Below are positions 27,336 to 35,528 of a stretch of DNA of 64,000 bases, in pieces (position 1 is the stretch's first letter; the number at the start of each line of letters is the position of its first letter). The position numbers were made by a program, and so were the translations under genes. Origin of the DNA: Eikenella longinqua (GTDB lineage Bacteria; Pseudomonadota; Gammaproteobacteria; Burkholderiales; Neisseriaceae). The stretch is from NCBI RefSeq assembly GCF_001648355.1, contig NZ_LXSL01000028.1:124001-188000 (forward strand). The letters run 5' to 3'. The notes under the pieces were generated by a model that saw nothing but the letters and a program-made list of their open reading frames with translations, was not told the DNA's origin and ran no database searches.

Positions 27336-28718
27336 TTATTCAGCATCCTGCAACTGCACCGACCGATCCTGCTCATCGCGCGGCAGAATCAGGTTCAGCA
27401 CCACCGCCATAATCCCGCCCGCCGCAATCGCATTGCGGAACACCTCCGGCAGCGCCTTAAACACCTCCGGCTCAAAAGCCACGCCCAAGCCGATGCCCAC
27501 CGAAGTGGCCGCAATCACCGCTTCGCGGCGGTTGATGCCGTGCGTCATAATGATGCGCACGCCCGCGATGGCAATCAGGCCGAACATCAGCACCATCGCC
27601 CCGCCCAGCACCGGGCTCGGAATCGTGGTAAACGCGCGGCCCACCACCGGAAACAGCCCCGCCAGCACCAAAATCGCCGCAATATAGCGCCCCACATGGC
27701 GCGAAGCCACGCCCGTCATCTGAATCACACCGTTGTTTTGCGCAAACGTGGTCAGCGGCAGCGAGCCCAGCGCCGTGGCAATCACCGACACCAAGCCGTC
27801 GGCAAACACCCCGCCGCGCAGGCGCTGCTGAAACTCGTCGCCCTCATACGGCTGGCCAGACACCATCGCCGTGGCCGTGAGGTCGCCCACCGCCTCAAAC
27901 ACGCTCAAAAGATAAATCGTGCCCGCCACCAAAAACGCGCTCCAATCAAAGGCAAAGCCATATTTAAACGGCACCGGCAGCGTGAACAGCGGCGCATTTT
28001 GCAGCGGGGTGAAATCCACAATCCCCATCACCAACGCCGCCGCATAGCCCGCCACCAAGCCCACCGCAATGCCGCTCATGCGCAGCAGCGGATTGCGCAT
28101 GCAGTTGAACAGCAACACAATCACCAGCACAAAGCCCGCCAGCCCGATATTCTGCACCGAGCCGAACGCCTCCGTGCCCTTCGCGCCGAAACCGCCGCCA
28201 AAATCCGTAATCCCGATATCAATCAAGCTCAAACCGATCAGCAACACCACCACGCCGCTCACTGTGGGCGTGATCACCCGTTTCAGATAAGGCAGCGCCC
28301 AAGCCGAAGCGCAAATCAAAAACGCGCCGGCAAACGACACCCCGAGCAGCGTGGAGAGCATTACATCCGTGCTCAGGCCTTCTTTCTGGTAGCCCAGGCC
28401 CAGCGAAATCATCACGCCCACAAAAGAAAAGTTCACCGACTGAATCGACAGCATGCCCGAGCCCACCGGCCCGAAGCGGCTCACCTGCAAAAACGTGCCG
28501 ATGCCGGAAGCCACCATCGCCATCGACACCAGATAAGCCGTGGTTTCCACAGGCAGGTTCAACGCCCCGCCCACAATCAGCGCCGGCGTTACCATCGGCA
28601 CGAAAATTGCCAGCAAATGCGTGATCGCGCTCAACAGCGCATTGGCAAAAGGCGGCTTGTCTTCCAGTTTGTACACCAAATCCGCTTCGGCGGCGGCTCG
28701 CATATTGGCATCAGCCAT
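27336..28718 (-). CDS. Xanthine/uracil permease, NCS2 family
   Basis: A nucleobase:cation symporter of 460 residues from ATG 28718 (MADANMRAAAEADL), preceded by AAGGAATC; a longer upstream frame crosses repeats and was rejected. It has 12-14 hydrophobic segments. Family motifs are QSVNFSFVGVMISLG, FEAVGDLTATAMVSGQ (the conserved Glu helix), GLVSVIATALGSLPLTTFAQNNGVIQMTGVASRHVG and the C-terminal PVLGGAMVLMFGLIAIAG. It looks closest to XanQ/UacT-type purine transporters, but the exact substrate cannot be fixed here. Confidence 0.92.
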   Translation of the reverse strand: MADANMRAAAEADLVYKLEDKPPFANALLSAITHLLAIFVPMVTPALIVGGALNLPVETTAYLVSMAMVASGIGTFLQVSRFGPVGSGMLSIQSVNFSFVGVMISLGLGYQKEGLSTDVMLSTLLGVSFAGAFLICASAWALPYLKRVITPTVSGVVVLLIGLSLIDIGITDFGGGFGAKGTEAFGSVQNIGLAGFVLVIVLLFNCMRNPLLRMSGIAVGLVAGYAAALVMGIVDFTPLQNAPLFTLPVPFKYGFAFDWSAFLVAGTIYLLSVFEAVGDLTATAMVSGQPYEGDEFQQRLRGGVFADGLVSVIATALGSLPLTTFAQNNGVIQMTGVASRHVGRYIAAILVLAGLFPVVGRAFTTIPSPVLGGAMVLMFGLIAIAGVRIIMTHGINRREAVIAATSVGIGLGVAFEPEVFKALPEVFRNAIAAGGIMAVVLNLILPRDEQDRSVQLQDAE

Positions 28719-29139
28719 GATGATTCCTTGTTTGAAATACAGAAAACGCAGCCACACCGCTGCGGCCGCAGAAAATAAATGGGCGCGATTGTACCGCCGT
28801 TTGCCGATGGCGGGAAAGCCTGCGCGATTGCCCTTCCGGTTTTCACTGCGCGGCAACGTGGCTTTTTGCGGAAACTTATTTGCCTTTTCAGGTAGCCTCC
28901 TGCGGGTAAGGAGGCTACCTGAAAATCCATTTCCCATTTTCCCAAATACATAGGGCTGATTCATTGCCGGTATCTCAAGCAGGCAGACGGCGCCAATTAA
29001 CAACAGCAAACCGAGTAAAGCGGCATATCATTGATATTTATCAAACTAATCTACTCATCAGGCTCTCCTAGCTGCTATACTGCAAAGGCCAAGGGGCAAT
29101 CAAGCCAACATCGGCCAACTCACTACGGAGAACGTCATT
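28719..29139. other. Divergent intergenic region with DUS hairpin
   Basis: The gap contains an inverted DUS pair (28887-28898 and 28912-28923) and, closer to the next gene, a TATACT-type -10 near 29079 in AT-rich sequence. No gene was seen; the frame open upstream of the permease is not supported by a ribosome site. Confidence 0.55.
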
Positions 29140-29535
29140 ATGCTGAAAAAAATATGGATTTTAGGTTTGTTCTGTTTGCCTGCCGCTGCTATGGCCGATT
29201 CATTTTGGCTGCACAACGGTTCGGTTATGCGCCTGCAGGCCGAAGGCAATGCGCGCGTTTTTAGCTATGAAAACCCCACCGCACGCATGCGTGGCGCCGG
29301 AGTGAAGTCTGGCACCGTATTGTTTGAAGGCCAGCGGCGCGGCAACCGCTACACAGGCCAGGCAAGGGTTTTCTCGAGCAATTGCGGGGAGTTGGTCTAC
29401 AACGTTAGCGGCAATGTGGTAACCGAGCGGCGCGTGGTATTAACCGGCACGCGCGAGCAATACAACGCCAGCTGCCAGCCCACCGGCCGCTTCGTGACCG
29501 ACCGCCTGGTCTTCACTTACCAATACTCCGAATAG
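29140..29535 (+). CDS. Hypothetical secreted protein
   Basis: 131 residues with a clear signal peptide (MLKKIWILGLFCLPAAAMA, cleavage before DSFW). The mature ~112 residues are predicted mainly beta, with two cysteines (SSNCGE and ASCQPT) likely disulfide-bonded in the periplasm. Family not recognised. TACGGAGAACGTC gives a good ribosome site. Confidence 0.75.
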   Translation: MLKKIWILGLFCLPAAAMADSFWLHNGSVMRLQAEGNARVFSYENPTARMRGAGVKSGTVLFEGQRRGNRYTGQARVFSSNCGELVYNVSGNVVTERRVVLTGTREQYNASCQPTGRFVTDRLVFTYQYSE

Positions 29536-29554
29536 CCGCCGCCCGAATCCCAAC

Positions 29555-29616
29555 AGGCTACCTGAAGAATTCAGCCGCACAGCAGAGTGTTGTGCGGCTG
29601 AATTTTCAGGTAGCCT
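29555..29616. terminator. Extended bidirectional hairpin with DUS arms
   Basis: An outer eikDUS pair (29555-29566 and 29605-29616) continues inward as AATTCAGCCGCACA against TGTGCGGCTGAATT, giving about 26 base pairs in total. It lies exactly between convergent genes ending at 29535 and 29625 and should stop both transcripts. Confidence 0.75.
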
Positions 29617-29624
29617 CTTTTTCA

Positions 29625-30659
29625 TTACAGCTTCGCCAGCGCGTTTTCCGCCAAATCCTGCAAGGTTTCGGCAACGGGGCGGCGGTTGGGTTTGAGGTTG
29701 ATGGTGGTGTGTGCCAAGCCCTGTTCTTTTTGCTGCTGCCAAAATTCCAAAAGCCCTTTGCTGCCGCCGCGCAGGTAGATGTTGTTGTAGAGTTTTGCCG
29801 GTTCGTCGGGGTTTTCCGAAAGCTCGACCCAGTTGGCGTAGCCGAACGGACGCCAATGCCCGTCTTGGTTCAACTCTTTTAACGTATTGACGATTTTTGC
29901 CGTGTCTTTGGGGTTTACACCGTGCCAAATCCACGCGTCGGCGGTGTTGGCAAGCCAGCCCAATTCCTGTCTGGCGCGTCCGATGGCGACCATCGGCAGG
30001 CGGTGCGGGATTTTGGGGATGAAACCGATGTTGCCGTTCAGGCTGCCGTAGTGCGTGCCGTCAAACTTGGGAAAATCCTGCGTGGTCAGCGTGCGTATCA
30101 TGTCCCAGCTTTCGCGGAAGCGTTCGGCGCGGTTGTCGAAATCGGCTTTAAAGGCGGGATATTCCACGGGGCGGTCGCCGCTGGACAAACCCAAAATAAA
30201 GCGTCCGCCGGTCAGAACCTCCGCACTGGCGGCGGCTTTGGCGATGTGGATGGGTTCACGCAGCGGCGACACCAAACCCGCCGTGCCGATGGCGATGTTT
30301 TGCGTTTTTGCCACCAGATAGCCGAGTGCGACAAACGGGTCAAGCCCCTGCCCCACGTCGCCGAAATTGGGGTCGTAAAACGGCACATCACGCAGCCACA
30401 GGGCGGCAAAGCCGAGCTTTTCCGCCAGTGCGGCGGTTTCGCCCAAGTCTTCGATGTTTGGGAAAGGCGAGTCGGGATAGCCTTTAAACGGTGCAATCAG
30501 CCCGACGGTGAGTCTGTCTTTTTGGAATACCTGCGAAAAAGCTTTGTGCGACGCCAATTCAGGCAAAAGCCGGCGGTTTTCAGACGACGTTTCCGCCGCG
30601 TTTTCAAACAGGCGGCTGTTGTCCTGACCGAGTATGGAAAAATTGGGGATGTTGTTCAT
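29625..30659 (-). CDS. LLM-class flavin-dependent oxidoreductase
   Basis: A luciferase-like monooxygenase of 344 residues using FMN. Typical blocks are TVGLIAPFKGYP, AALAEKLGFAALWLRDVPFYDP, NIAIGTAGLVSPLREPIHIAKAAAS and the phosphate-binding ILGLSSGDRPVEYPAF. Substrate unknown; such enzymes often act on small aldehydes, sulfonates or quinone-like electrophiles. GGAGAAACC precedes the start. The gene contains a near-AG-mucDUS word (30579-30590) and no eikDUS, unlike the Eikenella-type genes around it. It shares a 49-bp promoter segment with the next gene. Confidence 0.9.
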   Translation of the reverse strand: MNNIPNFSILGQDNSRLFENAAETSSENRRLLPELASHKAFSQVFQKDRLTVGLIAPFKGYPDSPFPNIEDLGETAALAEKLGFAALWLRDVPFYDPNFGDVGQGLDPFVALGYLVAKTQNIAIGTAGLVSPLREPIHIAKAAASAEVLTGGRFILGLSSGDRPVEYPAFKADFDNRAERFRESWDMIRTLTTQDFPKFDGTHYGSLNGNIGFIPKIPHRLPMVAIGRARQELGWLANTADAWIWHGVNPKDTAKIVNTLKELNQDGHWRPFGYANWVELSENPDEPAKLYNNIYLRGGSKGLLEFWQQQKEQGLAHTTINLKPNRRPVAETLQDLAENALAKL

Positions 30660-30695
30660 GATGGTTTCTCCGCTTGATGAGGTTTGCTTGTGTTT

Positions 30696-30744
30696 ATTAT
30701 ATTCTTTTTGATTTAAATGATAATATGGGGAAAACTGGAAACAG
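30696..30744 (-). promoter_or_regulatory. Duplicated promoter/operator segment, copy 1
   Basis: A 49-bp sequence identical to 31825-31873. On the minus strand it ends in a perfect TATAAT -10 (30701-30696), 37 bases before the LLM start. ATTAT...ATAAT dyad symmetry inside it could be a LysR-type operator. Confidence 0.65.
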
Positions 30745-30752
30745 TTTTGTGT

Positions 30753-30764
30753 TTCAGACGACCT
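30753..30764. repeat. AG-mucDUS (foreign uptake sequence)
   Basis: TTCAGACGACCT, the exact complement of AGGTCGTCTGAA, the dialect described for the Neisseria mucosa group. A second exact copy lies at 31895-31906 and a one-mismatch copy at 30579-30590. Confidence 0.85.
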
Positions 30765-30797
30765 TTATTCCGTTATCAAACGGCACAAAGGCATTTG

Positions 30798-31793
30798 TTA
30801 CGGCACGGATACCACCACTTTCCCGATTTGCGCGTTGCTTTCCATGTATTCATGTGCTTTGCGGATGTCTGCAAAGTCAAATATATGGTCAATTTCCGGT
30901 TTCAGGCTGCCTTGTGCCAATCCTTTGCCGACATATTCTTTGGCACGCGCCAGTTTTTCAGGAATGGTGGTGATTTCAAACAATTCATATCCGCGCAGGG
31001 TCAGGTGTTTGGCGAGAATATCAAATACCGGCACGGCAATATCGTCATGGCTTAATGCGCCGTAAATGAAATAGCGTCCGTCATGCGCCATGGCTTTGAA
31101 AATATCCGCCGCTTCTTTGCCGCCGACCGGGTCGAACACCAAATTTACACCCTTGCCGCCCGTGATTTCATTCAAGCGGGCAGTAATATCGTCTTCTTGG
31201 GTCGCCAGCACAAAATCCGCCCCTTTTTCCAAAAGCACATCGCCTTTGGCATGAGTACGGGACAATGCGACCACGGTCGCACCCTGCATTTTGGCAATTT
31301 GGATGGCTGCCAGACCGACGCTGCTGGTTGCCGCACCAAGCACCACGACCTCACCTGCTTTCAGGCTGCCCAGTTCGATTAACGCGCCGTAAGCAGTAAC
31401 GAACATCATCCAGCTTGCCGCCGCCTGCTCAAAACTCAAGTTTTCGGGATGTTTGACGACAGCGTGCGCCGGCAGGTTGGCAATTTCGGCATAAGTCCCG
31501 TATTCGGTAAACATAAACGACGGAATAATGCTCACTTTGTCGCCTACGGACACACCTTTTACATCTGCACCCACTGCCGTAACGACACCTGCACCTTCAT
31601 AGCCGAGTTTGGCAGGGAAAACAGGATTGATAACGTATTTTCCTGTACGGTACATGATTTCGGCGCGATTCAATCCCAGTGCGTGCATACGGATTTGTAC
31701 TTCTCCTGCTTGCGGTGCGGAAACGGCAATATCGCGGATTTCTAAAACATCGGCATTGCCGACGCGGTCAAATTGGATTTGGCGGCTCATCAT
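30798..31793 (-). CDS. MDR-family zinc-less alcohol dehydrogenase/quinone reductase
   Basis: 331 residues from ATG 31793, chosen because AGGAG lies five bases upstream. The GroES-like N-terminal half (LGLNRAEIMYRTGKY, KLGYEGAGVVTAVGADV) and the Rossmann loop VVLGAATSSVGLAAIQIAK are typical NADPH:quinone oxidoreductase features. Zinc-ligand cysteines and the GHE motif are absent, supporting a zinc-independent reductase. Two kingDUS-type words (30901-30912 exact; 31360-31371 with one mismatch) lie inside the gene. It shares its promoter segment with the LLM gene, implying joint control. Confidence 0.88.
   Translation of the reverse strand: MMSRQIQFDRVGNADVLEIRDIAVSAPQAGEVQIRMHALGLNRAEIMYRTGKYVINPVFPAKLGYEGAGVVTAVGADVKGVSVGDKVSIIPSFMFTEYGTYAEIANLPAHAVVKHPENLSFEQAAASWMMFVTAYGALIELGSLKAGEVVVLGAATSSVGLAAIQIAKMQGATVVALSRTHAKGDVLLEKGADFVLATQEDDITARLNEITGGKGVNLVFDPVGGKEAADIFKAMAHDGRYFIYGALSHDDIAVPVFDILAKHLTLRGYELFEITTIPEKLARAKEYVGKGLAQGSLKPEIDHIFDFADIRKAHEYMESNAQIGKVVVSVP
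30901..30912. repeat. AG-kingDUS (foreign uptake sequence)
   Basis: TTCAGGCTGCCT, the complement of AGGCAGCCTGAA, the Kingella-type dialect. A second exact copy lies at 32670-32681 in the LysR gene. It differs from eikDUS at two positions. Confidence 0.75.
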
Positions 31794-31824
31794 GAATACT
31801 CCTGTCAAAAAATTAAGTAGAGAT

Positions 31825-31873
31825 ATTATATTCTTTTTGATTTAAATGATAATATGGGGAAAACTGGAAACAG
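31825..31873 (-). promoter_or_regulatory. Duplicated promoter/operator segment, copy 2
   Basis: Identical over 49 bases to 30696-30744. Its TATAAT (31830-31825) lies 32 bases before the MDR gene start, nearly the same spacing as copy 1. It lies between the MDR gene and the divergent LysR gene, the classic place for a LysR regulator's binding site. Confidence 0.7.
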
Positions 31874-31920
31874 CTTTGCGTTTTATGCAATAAAAGGTCG
31901 TCTGAAACAAAGGATAATTT

Positions 31921-32826
31921 ATGGACTACTTCTCCGCCCTCGCCATTTTCCACCACACCGCCGAAACAGGCAGTTTTACCGCCACCGCCAAAGCCTTGGG
32001 CGTTGCCGTTTCGTCCGTAACCCGCCAGATAGACCGGCTGGAAGCGGATTTGGGGCTGCCGCTGTTTGCCCGTTCCACCCGCAGGCTGTCGCTGACCCGC
32101 GCAGGCGAGCTTTATCTGGAAAAGACCCGTGCCGTTTTGGACGATTTGGCGCGTGCCAACCAGTCGCTTAAAGACGAAATTTTAGAGCCGTCGGGCAAAC
32201 TCCGGCTCACCTTTCCCACCGATTACGGCGCGTGCAGACTTGCCCCGCTGCTGTCCGATTTCGCCCGCCGCTATCCCAAAATCGAGCTGGAACTGTACGC
32301 CGCCGACCACTTTGTCGATTTGTTCGCCGAACCTGTGGATTTGGCGGTGCGGCTGGGGCGGGTGGAAGACACGCGGCTGGTGGCGCGTAAAATCGCCCCG
32401 CAGGTGCGGATTTTGGTTGCTTCGCCCGACTATCTCGCCCTGCACGGCGAGCCGCAAACCCCGCAGGATTTGACGCGGCACAACTGCCTGCCCTATGTCT
32501 ATCGCGGCTACGCGCCCAAATGGTTTTTCCGCCGAGACGGCAAAATCCAAAGCGTCCCGATACGCGGCAACCTGTCGGGCAACAGCGCATCCATGCTGCT
32601 TGCCGCCACGCTGGACGGACAGGGCATCAGCCACCTGCCCGACTGGCTGGTGTCGCCGCACCTGCAAAAAGGCAGCCTGAAAACCGTCTTGACCGACTGG
32701 CAAATCACGCCCACGCCCACCGACGAAGCCGACGGCGTGTATCTGGTTTACCCGCCAAACAGCAGGAACACGGCGAAGATTGACGCGTTGGCGGGGTTTT
32801 TGCTGGAACGGTTGGGCGCGGCCTAA
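31921..32826 (+). CDS. LysR-family transcriptional regulator
   Basis: 301 residues. The N-terminal winged helix-turn-helix (FHHTAETGSFTATAKALGV then SSVTRQIDRLEADLGLPLFARS) is followed by a type 2 periplasmic-binding-like effector domain (LRLTFPTDYGACRLAPLLSDFA ...). It is divergent from the MDR gene. The duplicated segment upstream of both oxidoreductase genes makes it their likely regulator, probably responding to an electrophile or redox-active compound. An exact kingDUS lies in frame (GSLKTV). It is similar to the many regulators of quinone reductase genes in Neisseria. Confidence 0.92.
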   Translation: MDYFSALAIFHHTAETGSFTATAKALGVAVSSVTRQIDRLEADLGLPLFARSTRRLSLTRAGELYLEKTRAVLDDLARANQSLKDEILEPSGKLRLTFPTDYGACRLAPLLSDFARRYPKIELELYAADHFVDLFAEPVDLAVRLGRVEDTRLVARKIAPQVRILVASPDYLALHGEPQTPQDLTRHNCLPYVYRGYAPKWFFRRDGKIQSVPIRGNLSGNSASMLLAATLDGQGISHLPDWLVSPHLQKGSLKTVLTDWQITPTPTDEADGVYLVYPPNSRNTAKIDALAGFLLERLGAA

Positions 32827-32852
32827 ACCGCAAACAATCCGACCAAATGTTT

Positions 32853-32888
32853 TTCAGGTAGCCTCCATCCCGCAGCAGGCTACCTGAA
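32853..32888. terminator. Inverted eikDUS pair after the LysR gene
   Basis: TTCAGGTAGCCT at 32853-32864 faces AGGCTACCTGAA at 32877-32888. It marks the return of Eikenella-type uptake sequences at the right edge of the imported cassette. Confidence 0.6.
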
Positions 32889-32904
32889 AAAACATTCAAT
32901 TAGA

Positions 32905-32980
32905 TTTTAGCTTCGCAGAACTCCGCTTCCTGCGAAAGCTCCGTTTTAACTGCGCTGAAGCTCACGCTTTCAGGTAGCCT
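32905..32980. repeat. Composite DUS-linked repeat, inverted copy
   Basis: Reads TTTTAGCTTCGCAGAACTCC, GCTTCCTGCGAAAGC, CGTTTTAACTGCGCTGAAGC and TCACGCTTTCAGGTAGCCT, the reverse complement of the full-length composite family. Confidence 0.65.
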
Positions 32981-33062
32981 CCCGCACGCCCACGCTTTGC
33001 CACCGCCCGCCATTTAAGCGACAATCCACTCCCTCCGCAGCCCTAAAGCCTTCCTCCCGCCC

Positions 33063-33809
33063 ATGTTCCCCACATCCATCCTCGAAGCCCTCCCCCACGA
33101 CGGCCTGCCTGAATGGCAATACCGCCAACACCGCGCCGCCATCAACCGCTTCCACGCGCTCGGCGGCGTGCTCGACTTCCAGCAATTCGCCTACACTACC
33201 GCCGCACCCAACGAAACCGAACGCCGCGCATACCACCTCGCCACCGCCCAGCACACCCTCGCCGCCGTGATTGCCGAGCACAACGAACAATCAGCCCGCC
33301 GCCTCAAGCGCCTGCAAGCGCAATACCTGCTGCCCGAGCAAAGCCCCCTGCCAATCAGCCAACATTTCAGCCTGCAAAGCAGCATGGGGCAGAAAATCAG
33401 CGCCGAGCAGTTCTACGGCAACCAGCTCGACCTCGCGCAAAGCCGCCTCATCGTGCGCGATTGGAACAAGCAAAGCCGCCACTTCGGCCAGCACTTCCAC
33501 CACGACAGCCAAACCAGCGCCGAACCCGCCCTCGCCCGCAACCCGCCCGGCAGCGCCTTCTGCCACGCCTTCCTCAACCCGCCCTACCCGCCCCAGTTCG
33601 GCGACTCCCCGCGCGAAGTGGGCGAATACTTCCTCCAATTCTGCCGCCAGCTCTTCGGCAGCCTGAGCAACATCGAAGCCTACGCATGGGATACCGACTG
33701 CTCCAACTATTTCGACGACGGCCGCGAATGGTGGGGCGCCTACTTCTGGACGGTATACAGCCCCGCCAACGGCCGCTACACCGGCATCATGGGTTCCGCC
33801 ACCGATTAA
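33063..33809 (+). CDS. Hypothetical protein
   Basis: 248 residues, soluble, without signal peptide or membrane helix. Rich in Gln, His and aromatic residues (SRHFGQHFHHDSQTS; EWWGAYFWTVYSP). The C-terminal half, with FCHAFLNPPYPPQFG and WDTDCSNYFDDGREWWG, looks like a compact folded domain, but I cannot assign it to a family. GC content and codon use agree with the host. A DUS hairpin follows the stop. Confidence 0.68.
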   Translation: MFPTSILEALPHDGLPEWQYRQHRAAINRFHALGGVLDFQQFAYTTAAPNETERRAYHLATAQHTLAAVIAEHNEQSARRLKRLQAQYLLPEQSPLPISQHFSLQSSMGQKISAEQFYGNQLDLAQSRLIVRDWNKQSRHFGQHFHHDSQTSAEPALARNPPGSAFCHAFLNPPYPPQFGDSPREVGEYFLQFCRQLFGSLSNIEAYAWDTDCSNYFDDGREWWGAYFWTVYSPANGRYTGIMGSATD

Positions 33810-33840
33810 GCCGCCATTAAGCCCGAGCCGCGCAAAAATT

Positions 33841-33876
33841 TTCAGGTAGCCTCTGCCGCACAGCAGGCTACCTGAA
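33841..33876. terminator. Inverted eikDUS pair
   Basis: TTCAGGTAGCCT at 33841-33852 faces AGGCTACCTGAA at 33865-33876; a degenerate partner pair follows at ~33917-33948. Located between convergent genes. Confidence 0.55.
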
Positions 33877-33996
33877 AATATTCCGGCCTTAGTTTAGATA
33901 AATAAGCCATCCCGTTTTCAGGTAACCCACTCAAAGGCTACCTGAAAATTTCCGCCAGAGAACGACTTTCCTCAAAGCCCAATACAGCTTCAAGCC

Positions 33997-34443
33997 TCAA
34001 CCCTCCCCGCGCTCAAACGCCGCAATCTCCCCCACCTTCGGCGCATAGCTGCTGCCCGTGTCGTGGCGCAAATCCAGCCAAATATCCACCAGCGCCCAGG
34101 CCGCCGGCGCGGCAATCACGTTCTGCCCCATGCACAGCACCTGCGCGTCGTAGTTTTCCACCGAGCCGCGCAGCGTGAGCAGGTCGTGCGCCGTGGCCGC
34201 GCGGATGCCGCGCACCTTGTTGGCCGCAATCGCCGTGCCCACGCCCGTGCCGCAAATCAGGATGGCGCGGTCGGCGCGGCCGGCAGCCACTTCCTGCGCG
34301 GCGGCAAAGGAAAGCTGCGGATACGTGCCCTCTGGCGCCGACAAATCCAGCAGGCTCTGCACGCGCGCATCGGCCTGCAAATGCGCCTTGAGCGCGTTTT
34401 TCAGTTCCACGCCGTTGGCCGGCGCGGCAATCACCAGTCGCAT
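33997..34443 (-). CDS. RpiB/LacA/LacB family sugar-phosphate isomerase-like protein
   Basis: 148 residues from ATG 34443, preceded by AAGGAGAAAACC. Motifs typical of the ribose-5-phosphate isomerase B fold are present: the C-terminal half of the active site ICGTGVGTAIAANKVRGIRAA and the following HDLLTLRGSVENYDAQVLCMGQNVI. The family usually carries an early DHAGxELK motif; here the N-terminus reads VIAAPANGVELKNALK, so the canonical Asp-His is changed to Pro-Ala. It may act on a different sugar phosphate. A true rpiA also exists in this window. Confidence 0.82.
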   Translation of the reverse strand: MRLVIAAPANGVELKNALKAHLQADARVQSLLDLSAPEGTYPQLSFAAAQEVAAGRADRAILICGTGVGTAIAANKVRGIRAATAHDLLTLRGSVENYDAQVLCMGQNVIAAPAAWALVDIWLDLRHDTGSSYAPKVGEIAAFERGEG

Positions 34444-34533
34444 GGTTTTCTCCTTGTAATCCAATGGGAAACCTGAGTATGCCCCTGCCGCGCCGCCGTT
34501 TCAAGCTTTGCCGCCGGTCATATTGCTTCCAAA

Positions 34534-34640
34534 TATAGTGGATTAAAATAAGAATGGGACAAGGCGGCGAGCCGCAGACAGTACAGATAGTACGGCAAGG
34601 CGAGCCAACGCAGTAGCGTTCTTAATTTTAATCCACTATA
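34534..34640. mobile_element. Correia-type repeat, 107 bp, copy 2
   Basis: TATAGTGGAT ... ATCCACTATA with the internal words GACAAGGCGGCGAGCCGCAG and AGTACGGCAAGGCGAGCCAA. It lies in the divergent gap between the RpiB-like gene and the MOSC gene, 60 bases before the latter's start, so it may shape that promoter. The inner parts of the two arms differ from copies 1 and 3. Confidence 0.88.
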
Positions 34641-34699
34641 GCCTTCTGCCGCTGCCGCAAAGCGATATAATCAGGCAAACCCTCTGCAAGGAGCACCCC

Positions 34700-35380
34700 A
34701 TGAGCGAAATCATCGCCACCGTGCGCGAAATCCGCGTCGGCCGGCCCAAAGCCTTTGCGCGCAACCAAGTGAGCGGCATCGACAAACAGCCCGTGCCCGG
34801 CATCATCGCCGTCGGCCCCACCGGCCTCGAAGGCGACGGCGTGGGCGACCCGCGCTACCACGGCGGCGCCGACAAAGCCCTGCACTGCTACGCCCAAGCC
34901 CACTACGCCTACTGGCAGCGGCAGTTCCCCGCCAACCCGCATTTCCGCGCCGGCGGCTTCGGCGAAAACCTGTGTATAGAAGGCACCGACGAATGGCAGG
35001 TGTGCCTCGGCGACCAATGGCAAATCGGCACGGCGCGCTTTGAAGTGAGCCAGGGGCGGCAGCCCTGCTGGAAGCTGAACGAACGCTTCGAGATAGCCGA
35101 CATGGCCGAGCGGGTGCAGCACAACCTGCGCTGCGGCTGGTATCTGCGCGTGCTGCAAACGGGCGGCATCCAAGCCGGCGACAGCGTTGCCCTGCTCTCG
35201 CGCCCCTTCCCCGATTGGCCGCTGGTGCGCATTCTGGCGCTTATCGACAGCCGCAGCTGCGATGAAACCGCCCTGCGCGAAGTGTTGGCGCTGCCGCTGC
35301 CCGCATCGTGGCGGCAGATGTTTGAGCGCAGGCTGGAAACGGGCGTGTGCGAAGATTGGCAGCGACGGCTCTACGGCTAA
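34700..35380 (+). CDS. MOSC domain protein (YiiM-like)
   Basis: 226 residues. The MOSC beta-barrel fold is evident: EIRVGRPKAFARNQVSGIDK, LEGDGVGDPRYHGGADKALH, GGFGENLCIEG, LGDQWQIGTARFEVSQGRQPCWKLN, then the YiiM-type helical tail (SRPFPDWPLVRILALI). The conserved cysteine (QPCWKL) that binds molybdenum cofactor or sulfur is present. Family members handle sulfur-bearing molybdenum cofactors or reduce N-hydroxylated compounds such as 6-hydroxylaminopurine. CAAGGAGC is the ribosome site. Confidence 0.9.
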   Translation: MSEIIATVREIRVGRPKAFARNQVSGIDKQPVPGIIAVGPTGLEGDGVGDPRYHGGADKALHCYAQAHYAYWQRQFPANPHFRAGGFGENLCIEGTDEWQVCLGDQWQIGTARFEVSQGRQPCWKLNERFEIADMAERVQHNLRCGWYLRVLQTGGIQAGDSVALLSRPFPDWPLVRILALIDSRSCDETALREVLALPLPASWRQMFERRLETGVCEDWQRRLYG

Positions 35381-35480
35381 AATCAAGCGGCGCAGACACT
35401 CAAGTTTCCAGGTAGCCCCAGATGCAAAAGGCTACCTGAAAAACAAAATCTTCAGGTAGCCTGCTTCTATTGCACAATTT

Positions 35481-35517
35481 TTCAGGTAGCCTTCCAAGCG
35501 ATGAGAGGCTACCTGAA
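35481..35517. terminator. Inverted eikDUS pair
   Basis: TTCAGGTAGCCT at 35481-35492 faces AGGCTACCTGAA at 35506-35517. A second pair lies just left (about 35430-35461), so two successive hairpins separate the convergent MOSC and DUF1232 genes. Confidence 0.55.
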
Positions 35518-35528
35518 AATTCCCCGCT

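Noticed and set aside
27540..28778. 412-codon plus-strand frame opposite the xanthine permease
   Set aside because: Translation is almost entirely Arg/His/Gln, typical of an antisense shadow of a membrane protein.
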